Shown here: in pieces, positions 1 to 6,641 of the stretch | How positions within the stretch are numbered: position 1 is the stretch's first letter | Layout of the letters: each line of letters opens with the position of its first letter | Assembly (NCBI GenBank): GCA_947523045.1 | Contig: CANNUR010000011.1 | Coordinates: 1 to 27,358 of the forward strand | DNA: 27,358 nucleotides | Direction of reading: 5' to 3' | Source of the DNA: an uncultured Prosthecobacter sp. | Lineage (GTDB): Bacteria; Verrucomicrobiota; Verrucomicrobiia; Verrucomicrobiales; Verrucomicrobiaceae | Made by a program: the position numbers and the translations under genes | Notes under the pieces: generated by a model | The model's input: the letters and a program-made list of their open reading frames with translations, nothing else | What the model was told of the DNA's origin: nothing | The model's database searches: none

Positions 1-63
1 TCGGACATTCTCGAAAAAGTGAAACGCGGAAGGATCAAACTCAATAATTTACAGTCTGCTTGA
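1..63 (+). CDS. 3' end of an unidentified gene (partial)
   Basis: The first 60 bases read as an open frame of 20 residues (SDILEKVKRGRIKLNNLQSA) ending at TGA 61-63. The fragment is basic and hydrophilic. Its lysine, isoleucine and asparagine codons are AT-rich, unlike the GC-rich genes further in. It is too short to assign to a family, and it could also be chance open frame. A short inverted repeat (AGTC and GACT) spans the stop codon. Confidence 0.3.
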   Translation, partial: SDILEKVKRGRIKLNNLQSA

Positions 64-463
64 CGGACTACACTAGTTCGTGGCAGTACTGATCCAGCGC
101 TTGAGTGAGGAAGACGCTTGCAGACGGCATAACTTCTTTGTGACTGCGTGAGACAGCCTCTGTTACGACTGAGGTGTCAGTAGCCGCAGACTCGGGCGAT
201 TGTGGTACATTGTCTCTCATCAGTCTTTATATAGTGAACGTATCATTCAACCCTTGCGCCAGAAGGGCTTGGACACATAGAGGCTTGGCGTGGATAATAC
301 TCGGAAGGGTAAACTTTGCCCCTGAAATGCCTGCATAAAGGGACGATCTTCCACCCGAGAATTCCCGTCAAGTAAAACCGACCCCTCAGCCTCTCCGCCC
401 CTCTGCGGCAAACGAGAGTCGCCCCAGAGCCCACACTCCCCCCCAAACCCTCGAGCCAGTGCA
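64..463. other. Intergenic DNA, no gene recognised
   Basis: No convincing gene is visible on either strand. The first 300 bases or so are clearly less GC-rich than the rest of the window and include a TTTATATAG stretch near 226-234 that could be a promoter -10 region, although no good -35 partner is visible. From about 385 the sequence becomes GC-rich and leads into the repeat family described next. Open frames that run through this stretch have no family resemblance and are read through repeats on the other strand. Confidence 0.5.
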
Positions 464-602
464 GCACCGCAGAGATCGGTGGGGACGCAGAAAAGGACTC
501 ACGCAAGACGCAAAGGTCTGAAGCAAGCCTGGCCTTCTTGGCGCCTTCGCGCCTTGGCGTGCGATCCTCTGTGTGAGTGGCCTCTTCCGACCTCTGCGGT
601 GC
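464..602. repeat. Interspersed palindromic repeat, diverged copy 1
   Basis: The outer arms, 464-479 (GCACCGCAGAGATCGG) and 587-602 (CCGACCTCTGCGGTGC), are complementary at 15 of 16 positions. Inside them a second imperfect pair is formed by CACGCAAGACGCAAAG near 500-515 and the segment CTTGGCGCCTTCGCGCC followed by TTGGCGTG near 538-560. The whole 139-bp unit could fold as one long interrupted hairpin. It is a diverged version of the core of the direct repeats at 1644-2017 and 4767-5140. Conceptual translations of such repeats give spurious proteins, so no gene is called here. Confidence 0.75.
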
Positions 603-667
603 TCCCTTCTGGAACTTCCGTGCGTTCCGGGTCTTCCGTAGGCCGCTGGGGACGCCGTGGCCTGGAT

Positions 668-775
668 CGCCGCGCCAGCGGCCCTGGAGTGCTCCAGTCC
701 TCTGGAGCTCTGGCAAACCCGGGTGGTTGGGTGTTGGTGGGTGGAACTGAAGTTGGGGGGAAGCGGAGCGAGGGA
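668..775. repeat. Palindrome-rich repeat module, copy 1
   Basis: This module recurs at 4660-4766 with small differences. Its core is the perfect palindrome CTGGAG-TG-CTCCAG, followed after four bases by another CTGGAG half-site. It is preceded by CGCGCCAGCGGCC and ends with GGGGGGAAGCGGAGCGAGGG. The second copy is joined directly to direct repeat B, whereas this copy is followed by unrelated DNA, so the modules have been shuffled independently. It lies between genes and has no coding potential I can support. Confidence 0.7.
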
Positions 776-944
776 GCGTCGCCGATGCGGGGGCGATCTC
801 CCCGCCGGCCGCGCAGGACCTGCGGTCGCCTGAGGGTGCCCCTGCCCTGCCTCGGACGCCGTCTGGCGGGCCTTGCCTTTATTTTTTATCACCTGAAGGC
901 GCCGAAACAGGCGGGTCTTCGCAGATATGACCGGTTTTCGTCTC
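776..944. other. Intergenic DNA between repeat blocks
   Basis: No gene is supported. The GC-rich first part contains several small inverted repeats, for example CGCC-GTCT-GGCG near 868-879. A T-rich stretch (TTTATTTTTTATC) follows near 878-891, which could be a weak intrinsic terminator reading rightward, but the T-run is not directly next to a strong stem. It leads into the degenerate left edge of the 43-bp array. Confidence 0.35.
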
Positions 945-1490
945 AAGAAGAGCCTTCTGGTCTCAAATCCGAGGTCATTTTGGCCTCAAATCGGTGATTT
1001 TGCCCGTCAACCTGGCTTGTACCCTGCCCATGTCTGCCAGACATGCGGGCACACCAAGCTTGTCACCCCGGCATGTCTGCCAGATTTACGGGCACACCAA
1101 GCTTGCTACCCCGGCATGTCTGGCAGATTTGCCGGCACTACAAGCTTGTTACCCCGGCATGTCTGGCAGATTTGCCGGCACTACAAGCTTGCTACCCCGG
1201 CATGTCTGCCAGATTTACGGGCACACCAAGCTTGCTACCCCGGCATGTCTGCCAGATTCACGGGCACACCAAGCTTGCTACCCCGGCATGTCTGCCAGAT
1301 TTGCCGGCACTACAAGCTTGTCGCCCTGGCATGTCTGGCAGATTGGCGGGCACACCAAGATGGGTACTCGGGCATGTCTGGCAGATTCATGGGCATGGCA
1401 AGATGGGTGCCCGCCCAAATCTGTCGGTTTCGTGGGCGCACCAGGATGGGTTCCTGCCCAAAACCGCCGGTTTTCCGGGTACCCTGAGGT
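945..1490. repeat. 43-bp tandem repeat array
   Basis: The motif CATGTCTG recurs with strict 43-bp spacing, at 1029, 1072, 1115, 1158, 1201, 1244, 1287, 1330 and 1373. Decayed units continue in phase at 1416 and 1459, and an older 42-bp unit begins at 987. Two sub-types alternate: one with CTGCCAGATTTACGGGCACACC and one with CTGGCAGATTTGCCGGCACTAC; most central units also carry AAGCTTG. The centre is most homogeneous and both flanks decay, as expected of an array growing by slippage or unequal exchange. Because 43 is not a multiple of three, the same unit is open in all three plus frames, which produces three overlapping spurious open frames of about 185-265 codons. No coding function is supported. 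Confidence 0.9.
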
Positions 1491-1643
1491 CTTTTCCGGC
1501 GAATTCGCGGTTCTTGGCCGCAAAAGAGCGCTGGGGACGCTATCTTTGTGACCCTTGCGTTCCTTGGCGGCTGAAACGGATTCCCTGCGGTGGAATCGGC
1601 GGGGCTTCCGAGTTTCGGGTGAAGGCCAGACGAGGGGGAGAGA

Positions 1644-2017
1644 CGGGAGTTTCAAGTTTCAGGTTGGATCCCTTCGGGATCTTCGTGCCATTCGTGGTCC
1701 CTCTGCGGTGCTCCCTCCGGATGAAGCGAGAAGAGTGCCCGCGCTCCCTCCAAACCCCAGGCCAGTTGAGCACCGCAGAGATCGGTGGGGACGCAGAGAG
1801 GGATTCACGCCAAGGCGCCAAGACGCAAAAGTCTGAATAGGCCGCGACCTTCTTGGCGCCTTTGCGCCTTGGCGTGAGATTCTCTGCCGGACGAGCCCCT
1901 TTCCGACCTCTGCGGTATGGCCTTCTGGATGAAGCGGGCAAAAGTGTCGGGGACGGCAGAGCGCCAGCAGGGCTGGCTGGAGGAAAGCGGCAGCAGGCTG
2001 CCGCAGTCCATGGCGCT
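1644..2017. repeat. Long direct repeat, copy A
   Basis: This 374-bp segment recurs at 4767-5140 (offset 3123 bp) without internal gaps. By eye, positions 1653-1952 are identical in the two copies, with a few mismatches outside that. The internal structure is a long imperfect palindrome: outer arms 1772-1785 and 1903-1916, and inner arms CACGCCAAGGCGC near 1806-1818 against CGCCTTTGCGCC plus TTGGCGTG near 1857-1876. A GGCAGCAGGCTGCC inverted repeat lies near 1989-2002. The two copies bracket the ATPase gene at 2133-4541. Nothing in the unit resembles a transposase. It belongs to the same family as the diverged copy at 464-602. Confidence 0.9.
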
Positions 2018-2084
2018 GCGCGCGGTCGGGGGCCGATCTTCCATCTCCGATCTCCCAACTCCCGCGGTGCAGCCGCCCAGCTTC

Positions 2085-2104
2085 GGCCCCGACGCAGCGG
2101 GGCC
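2085..2104 (-). terminator. GC-rich hairpin after the HerA-like gene
   Basis: GGCCCC at 2085-2090 pairs with GGGGCC at 2099-2104 around an 8-base loop. It lies 28 bases past the stop of the minus-strand ATPase gene. The same 20 bases occur past the stop of maf at 5157-5176. No T-run follows, so it may act as an RNA 3'-end stabiliser instead of a true intrinsic terminator. Confidence 0.45.
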
Positions 2105-2132
2105 CTACCCTCTCCGCTCTACGCCCTCCGCT

Positions 2133-4541
2133 CTACGCCCTCTGCTCTCCCGCCATCCACAGGATGCCGACGGACTCCGCGCGGATGCGGGCCTTGGTGG
2201 GGGCGAGGCGGAGGGTTTCGAGGTCGAGGGCGGCGGGATCGAAGCGGGTGGCGAGGGCGGCGGTGTCGGTCTCGAGCTGGCGTTCGAGCGCCTGCAGGTC
2301 CTCGTGCACGCGCTGCAATTCGGCCTGGGCGGCGGCGACGTCCTGCGACTCGCGCATGACGCGGGTGGCGCCGGTGACGGTGCCGGCGCGCAGGAGGGAG
2401 GCGGCGGAGCTCTTGCGACCGAGGAAGGCGCCGAGCAGGCTGCGGCCGATCGACACGGCGGTGGCGACCTTGGCGCTGGTGGCCTGGGCCTGCTGGGCAT
2501 CGACCTTGGCCTGGGCGCGGGCGGCGCGGTCTTCGAGGGTCTTCGCCGCCTTCGCCGTCTTCGCGCGCAACTCCTCGACGGCGGCATCGCGCGCCTCGCG
2601 GGCGACCTGGCCGACGCGGATGCGGAACTCCGCCGCGCTCTCGCCGGGATTGGAAGCCACCCCGAGCGCCGGGCTGAAGTGCACCTCCTCGCGATGGTTG
2701 GCATGCACCCAGTCGACCAGATCACGCGCGATGGCGGTGTAGGTCGAGGCTTTCAGGGCGGCCGCCGGCAGTTCGGCGAAGCGGGCACCGGCGACCGGCT
2801 GGGTGGCCCACGCGGCCGGATCGGCGTGGCGTGGCAGGTCGATGAACTGATCCCAGAGCACGCGGTCGCCCTCGATCGGATGCACGAGGGTCACCCGGGC
2901 GCTGCCGCTGATCTTGCGGCGGGCGTCCTCGAAGCCGACGACGGCGCTGCGCAGCAGGGCGGGCACGTAGCAGAGTCCGGCGGGATCGAGGTCGGTGGGC
3001 AGGAAGCGTTCGACGGCGCCCTCGGGCAGGGTCGGCTTGAGCGCGCTGCCGGTCGCTGGCGCGGCGCTGGCGCTGGGCGGCAGGAAGCCGTGGTCCTCGG
3101 CGACGGCGGGCGCAGCCGCGGCGGCGGTGCGCCGCGGCTCCATGAGGCGGCGGATCTGGTCGCGCGCCAGCGGGCCGCTGAGGTAGCTGAGGATCCAGCG
3201 CACGTGGAAGACCACCGGGCCGTGCTCGTGGACGTTGTGCATGAGGAAGACGCGGTTGCCGAGGCCGGCGATGGTGTCTTCCAACTGCTTGCGATCAAAG
3301 CCGCCGGCGGCACCGGCCAGGCCGTCGAGCAGGCGGGCCTTGTCGCGCTCGGTCTGCAGCCGGCCGATCCACCAGGTGCCGATGTTCGACAGCGCCTTGT
3401 AATCGAGGTCGACCGGATTCTGGGTGGCCAGCAGCAGGCCGAGACCAAAGGCACGCGCCTGCTTGAGCAGGGTCATCATCGGCTTTTTCGACGGCGGCAT
3501 GGCCGAGGGCGGCAGGTAGCCGAAGATCTCGTCCATGTAAAAGAGCGCGCGCAGGGAGGTGGTGCCCTGCTGGGTGCGCATCCAGCCGAGCAGCTGGTTG
3601 AGCAGGAGCGAGACGAAGAACATGCGCTCGGCATCGCCGAGGTGGGCGATGTTGAAGATGCTGACGCGCGGCCGGCCATCGCTGCCGTACATCAGGCGCT
3701 GGATGTCGAGCGGCTCGCCTTCGAGCCAGGCGGCGAAGCCGGGCGAGGCGAGCAGGCTGTTGAGGCGCATGGCCAGGGCGCTGCGCTTGGCCTCGGGCAG
3801 GAAGGTTTCGAGATCGACGACGCCGATCGTGCGCAGGGGCGGCTGCTGGATCTCGCGCACGAGGTCGGCCAGGGTCAGGCCGCGACCGGCGCGCCAGTGA
3901 TGGGCGAACAGCTGGCAGAGCAGGATGTGCTCGGGCGACTGCACCGGGTCGGCCTCGATGCCGATGAGGCCGAGCAGGGAGGAGGCCGTGCTTTCGAGTC
4001 GCTCCGCGAGCAGCTCGGCATCGTCGAGCACCGCCGGCGGCGGGCAGTCGAGCGAGCCGAGGATCGACACCGGCAGGCCGGCGCTGCTGCCGGGGGTGTA
4101 GATGGCCATGTCGGTCTTCTCGCGCAGCGAGCGGATGCGCGCGGCATCCTGGCCCCAGTCGGCCAGGCCCTTGCGCCAGAGGCCAGCCTGGGCCTCGGCA
4201 AAGGCGTCGGGATCGAGCCCCTTGCGCCGCGCCTCCTCCTCGCTGATCCACGGCCGGAACTCCCCGGCGCTGAGGTTGGGAAAGGTCAGCAGGGCGTTGC
4301 CGATGTCGCCCTTCGGATCGATGGCGATGACCGGGATGCCATCGATCGCCGCCTCCTCGAGCAGGGCGAGGCAGAGGCCGGTCTTGCCCGAGCCGGTCAT
4401 GCCGAGCACGACCCCGTGGGTGACGAGATCACGCGAGTCATAGAGGACGAGGTCCTCGCGCAGCGCCTTGTTTTCCAGATCGTACTCGCGCCCCAGATAA
4501 AAGGCACCCAGCTTCTCGTAGCGTTCCGGCGAGGGAGTCAT
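2133..4541 (-). CDS. HerA/DUF87-type ATP-binding protein (putative helicase or DNA-translocase ATPase)
   Basis: An 802-residue protein of the HerA/FtsK branch of P-loop ATPases. Visible motifs are Walker A GMTGSGKT at 47-54, the HerA-type segment VIAIDPKGD at 71-79, Walker B LFYMDE at 333-338 and the sensor-like LLATQNP at 370-376. The C-terminal third is Ala/Arg/Glu-rich with two likely coiled coils (about 640-690 and 733-765) around a small hydrophobic stretch (695-708). HerA proteins are hexameric DNA translocases, often paired with NurA nuclease; no nurA is visible here, so the function remains general. The start at MTPSPERYEKL is preferred because the upstream extension is cysteine-rich and lies in repeat-like DNA. 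Long direct repeats flank the gene on both sides. The large open frame on the opposite strand is its GC-rich shadow. Confidence 0.85.
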   Translation of the reverse strand: MTPSPERYEKLGAFYLGREYDLENKALREDLVLYDSRDLVTHGVVLGMTGSGKTGLCLALLEEAAIDGIPVIAIDPKGDIGNALLTFPNLSAGEFRPWISEEEARRKGLDPDAFAEAQAGLWRKGLADWGQDAARIRSLREKTDMAIYTPGSSAGLPVSILGSLDCPPPAVLDDAELLAERLESTASSLLGLIGIEADPVQSPEHILLCQLFAHHWRAGRGLTLADLVREIQQPPLRTIGVVDLETFLPEAKRSALAMRLNSLLASPGFAAWLEGEPLDIQRLMYGSDGRPRVSIFNIAHLGDAERMFFVSLLLNQLLGWMRTQQGTTSLRALFYMDEIFGYLPPSAMPPSKKPMMTLLKQARAFGLGLLLATQNPVDLDYKALSNIGTWWIGRLQTERDKARLLDGLAGAAGGFDRKQLEDTIAGLGNRVFLMHNVHEHGPVVFHVRWILSYLSGPLARDQIRRLMEPRRTAAAAAPAVAEDHGFLPPSASAAPATGSALKPTLPEGAVERFLPTDLDPAGLCYVPALLRSAVVGFEDARRKISGSARVTLVHPIEGDRVLWDQFIDLPRHADPAAWATQPVAGARFAELPAAALKASTYTAIARDLVDWVHANHREEVHFSPALGVASNPGESAAEFRIRVGQVAREARDAAVEELRAKTAKAAKTLEDRAARAQAKVDAQQAQATSAKVATAVSIGRSLLGAFLGRKSSAASLLRAGTVTGATRVMRESQDVAAAQAELQRVHEDLQALERQLETDTAALATRFDPAALDLETLRLAPTKARIRAESVGILWMAGEQRA

Positions 4542-4659
4542 GGTCGCACTGTACAAGACCCGCGCCCACCCGACCAGCACGCAGTGAAAAAAGTGGCAGG
4601 AGGAAAAGTTCCAAGTTTCAGGTTCCAAGTTTCATGCCCCCCTTCGTGCGAGCCTGGCA
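4542..4659. other. Intergenic stretch with GGTTCCAAGTTTCA tandem repeat
   Basis: Upstream of the ATPase gene. A 14-bp motif, GGTTCCAAGTTTCA, occurs twice in tandem at 4607-4634. Single copies recur at the left edge of each long direct repeat (near 1649-1661 and 4772-4784). The stretch nearest the gene should hold its promoter, but no clear -35/-10 pair or ribosome binding site is visible. Confidence 0.5.
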
Positions 4660-4766
4660 CGCCGCGCCAGCGGCCCTGGAGTGCTCCAGTCCTCTGGAGC
4701 TCTGGCAGACCCGGGTGGCTGGGGGTCGTGGTTGGAACTGGGTTGGGGGGAAGCGGAGCGAGGGGG
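4660..4766. repeat. Palindrome-rich repeat module, copy 2
   Basis: This is a second copy of the module at 668-775, again built around CTGGAG-TG-CTCCAG and ending in GGGGGGAAGCGGAGCGAGGG. Here it is fused directly to direct repeat B, forming a composite block of about 480 bp between the ATPase and maf genes. Its different neighbour at the other site shows that the modules move or recombine separately. Confidence 0.7.
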
Positions 4767-5140
4767 CGGGAGTTCCAAGTTTCAGGTTGGATCCCTTCGG
4801 GATCTTCGTGCCATTCGTGGTCCCTCTGCGGTGCTCCCTCCGGATGAAGCGAGAAGAGTGCCCGCGCTCCCTCCAAACCCCAGGCCAGTTGAGCACCGCA
4901 GAGATCGGTGGGGACGCAGAGAGGGATTCACGCCAAGGCGCCAAGACGCAAAAGTCTGAATAGGCCGCGACCTTCTTGGCGCCTTTGCGCCTTGGCGTGA
5001 GATTCTCTGCCGGACGAGCCCCTTTCCGACCTCTGCGGTATGGCCTTCTGGATGAAGCGGGCAAAAGTGTCGGGGGCGGAAGAGCGCCAGCAGGGCTGGC
5101 TGGAGGAAAGCGGCAGGAGCCTGCCGCACTCCGAGGGCGC
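4767..5140. repeat. Long direct repeat, copy B
   Basis: This is the second copy of the repeat at 1644-2017, in the same orientation, with a 300-bp stretch that appears identical (4776-5075). The right end differs slightly (GGCAGGAGCCTGCC instead of GGCAGCAGGCTGCC, which preserves the inverted repeat through compensating changes). It lacks about 51 bp relative to copy A before the shared GGCCCC hairpin. Outer palindrome arms are at 4895-4908 and 5026-5039. Confidence 0.9.
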
Positions 5141-5156
5141 TGGCGCGGTTGGCTTC

Positions 5157-5176
5157 GGCCCCGACGCAGCGGGGCC
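5157..5176 (-). terminator. GC-rich hairpin after maf
   Basis: GGCCCC at 5157-5162 pairs with GGGGCC at 5171-5176. It starts 11 bases past the maf stop codon. It is the same 20-base element as at 2085-2104, embedded in the same repeat context, so the repeat cassette supplies the 3' untranslated end of both minus-strand genes. No T-run follows. Confidence 0.45.
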
Positions 5177-5187
5177 CTACCTTTTCC

Positions 5188-5772
5188 TTATTCCTTCTCC
5201 CTTTTCCCTTCTTCCCCCAACTCCTCCGCGAGCCGTTCCATGGGCAGGCCCATGACGTTCGTCCAGGAGCCTTCGTGGCCGGCGATGATGCGGTCGCCGT
5301 GTTCCTGGATGCCGTAGGCGCCGGCCTTGTCGAGCGGATCGACGCGGGCGTGGTAGGCGGCGATGTCGGCGTCGCTGAGGGTCTTGAAGATCACCTCGGT
5401 GACGACATGGAAACCGCGGCCGGCGCGGCCGGCGTCCCAGGCGAGGAAGACCCCGGTGCAGACCTCGTGGGCGCGACCCGACAACTTGCGCAGCATGGCG
5501 GCGGCCTCCTCAAGGTCGGCGGGCTTGCCGAGCGGCAGGCCGTCGACATAGACGAGGGTGTCGGCGCCGAGTACGAGGGCCTCGGGCCGTTGGGCGGCGA
5601 TGGCGACCGCCTTGCGGCGGGCGTTTTCGACGGTGAGCGCCTCCGGGGTCAGGGCGGGATCATGGGCTTCCTCGACCCCGTGCGGGGCGAGCACTTCGAA
5701 GGCGTGGCCGGCCTCGCGCAGGAGCTGGACGCGGCGGGGGGAGGCGGAGGCGAGAACGAGCGGCCGCTTCAT
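5188..5772 (-). CDS. maf: Maf family nucleoside triphosphate pyrophosphatase
   Basis: 194 residues, the normal length for Maf, with the full motif set: LASASPRR at 7-14, ENARRKA at 50-56, LGADTLV at 68-74 with the catalytic-base Asp71, GKP at 82-84, GRAHEVCTGV at 99-108 and DKAGAYGIQ at 148-156. Maf enzymes are cytoplasmic and hydrolyse dTTP, UTP and modified pyrimidine nucleotides to monophosphates; they were first linked to septum inhibition. The DKAGAYGIQ form fits the dTTP/UTP branch. Its ATG overlaps the TGA of the upstream lipoprotein gene in an ATGA, so the two are probably translationally coupled. Confidence 0.95.
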   Translation of the reverse strand: MKRPLVLASASPRRVQLLREAGHAFEVLAPHGVEEAHDPALTPEALTVENARRKAVAIAAQRPEALVLGADTLVYVDGLPLGKPADLEEAAAMLRKLSGRAHEVCTGVFLAWDAGRAGRGFHVVTEVIFKTLSDADIAAYHARVDPLDKAGAYGIQEHGDRIIAGHEGSWTNVMGLPMERLAEELGEEGKREKE

Positions 5773-5996
5773 GAACCCTGCTCCTGGATGGCGAGCACTT
5801 CGTCGGCGCGCAGCATGGCGTCGCGATCCTTGAGGGTGCGGTAGCGGTAGTAGCCGGTCTTTTTCTGGTAGCTCGGCGCACCGAGGCAGAGGTATTCACG
5901 GCCGTCCTTGAGGGTGATCTTGTAGGTCGAGGGCGCCTGGCAGGCGGCGAGCAGCAGCAGGGGCAGCAGGAGGACCAAACGACGGGGTGGGGGCAT
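5769..5996 (-). CDS. Small YgdI/YgdR-like (DUF903-type) lipoprotein
   Basis: 75 residues. A basic start (MPPPRR), a leucine-rich core and the lipobox LAAC with the acylated cysteine at position 19 indicate a lipoprotein. The mature part has the pattern YKITLKDGREYLCLG-Pxx-KKTGYYRYRTLKDRDAMLRADEVLAI, resembling the small SH3-like fold of YgdI/YgdR lipoproteins, whose function is unknown. I start at the ATG at 5996 because it puts the signal peptide at the N-terminus; an in-frame ATG upstream would add 27 residues and overlap the divergent methyltransferase. It overlaps maf by four bases (ATGA). Confidence 0.8.
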   Translation of the reverse strand: MPPPRRLVLLLPLLLLAACQAPSTYKITLKDGREYLCLGAPSYQKKTGYYRYRTLKDRDAMLRADEVLAIQEQGS

Positions 5997-6063
5997 GGGA
6001 ACTTGGACGGTGGCAGAGGAAAAACGTTCGCGCGCGGCGGCAACTCGCGTAGCTTTTGCTTTC

Positions 6064-6639
6064 ATGCCCGCCGACACCTTTTTTCAAGAAGTTTTCCGCA
6101 ACTGGAAGACGGTGGGCGCGGTGGCACCGTCGAGCCCGGCCCTGGCGCGGCGCATGATGGAGAGCGCCCAGGTCGGCCGTGCCGCCCACGTGCTCGAGCT
6201 TGGGCCCGGCACGGGGGCCTTCACGGGCGCCATCCTCGACAGCATGCCGCACGGCTGCGAGTACCTGGGCATCGAATTGAACCAGGCCTTTGTCGACTCG
6301 CTGCGCGGCCGCTTCCCCGGCCAGCGCTTCGAGACCGGCGGCGCCCAGGAGTTCGATTTCAGCGCCTACCTGGCGGAGCGCGAGCCCTTCGACGTCATTG
6401 TCAGCGGCCTGCCTTGGACGGCCTTCCCGCCGGGCCTGCAGCAGGCGATCCTCGGCAACGTGCTGCCGCACCTCAAGCCCGGCGGCCGTTTCGCCACCTT
6501 CGCCTACTACGGCTTTCACCTGATGACCGGCGGTCGCCGCTTCCGCGCGCTGCTGCACGATCTCCTGCCGGGGGTCGAAACCAGTCGCGTCGTCTGGGGC
6601 AACCTGCCGCCGGCCTTTGTGTACGTCGGCCGCAAGTAA
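6064..6639 (+). CDS. Class I SAM-dependent methyltransferase, PmtA-like
   Basis: 191 residues. The N-terminal TVGAVAPSSPALARRMM (17-32) is typical of PmtA-type phosphatidylethanolamine N-methyltransferases and of rRNA adenine methyltransferase relatives. Motif I is VLELGPGTG (43-51), the acidic residue after strand beta-2 lies in GIEL (69-72), and VSGLPW (113-118) corresponds to motif IV. The likely role is SAM-dependent methylation of a membrane lipid head group, but the substrate is not provable from sequence. The ATG at 6064 matches the family N-terminus; the longer frame would overlap the lipoprotein start. The gene is divergent from the lipoprotein-maf pair and convergent with the TolC gene, with stop codons two bases apart. 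Confidence 0.85.
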   Translation: MPADTFFQEVFRNWKTVGAVAPSSPALARRMMESAQVGRAAHVLELGPGTGAFTGAILDSMPHGCEYLGIELNQAFVDSLRGRFPGQRFETGGAQEFDFSAYLAEREPFDVIVSGLPWTAFPPGLQQAILGNVLPHLKPGGRFATFAYYGFHLMTGGRRFRALLHDLLPGVETSRVVWGNLPPAFVYVGRK

Positions 6640-6641
6640 GC

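Noticed and set aside
945..1490. CRISPR array
   Set aside because: The 43-bp units are contiguous, with no unique spacers between repeats, and no cas gene is in the window. The units also vary in two linked sub-types, as in slippage arrays.
927..1840. Repetitive protein encoded by the tandem array
   Set aside because: Three overlapping plus frames give the same repeated peptides because the period is not a multiple of three. No frame has a start context, a signal peptide or a codon pattern that sets it apart.
1540..2058. Small proteins encoded by the interspersed repeats (also at 4618-5129)
   Set aside because: The peptides (such as HAKAQRRQEG or FTPRRQDAKV) are conceptual translations of the palindromic repeat in several frames and both strands, a known source of spurious annotations.
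1917..4847. 976-codon plus-strand open frame
   Set aside because: It is antisense to the HerA-like gene and rich in Gly, Ala, Asp and Arg, as expected of a GC-rich shadow frame. The minus strand carries clear Walker motifs.
1644..5140. Composite transposon with the direct repeats as insertion sequences
   Set aside because: The repeats contain no transposase frame and no matching short terminal inverted repeats at their outer ends, and I see no target-site duplication.
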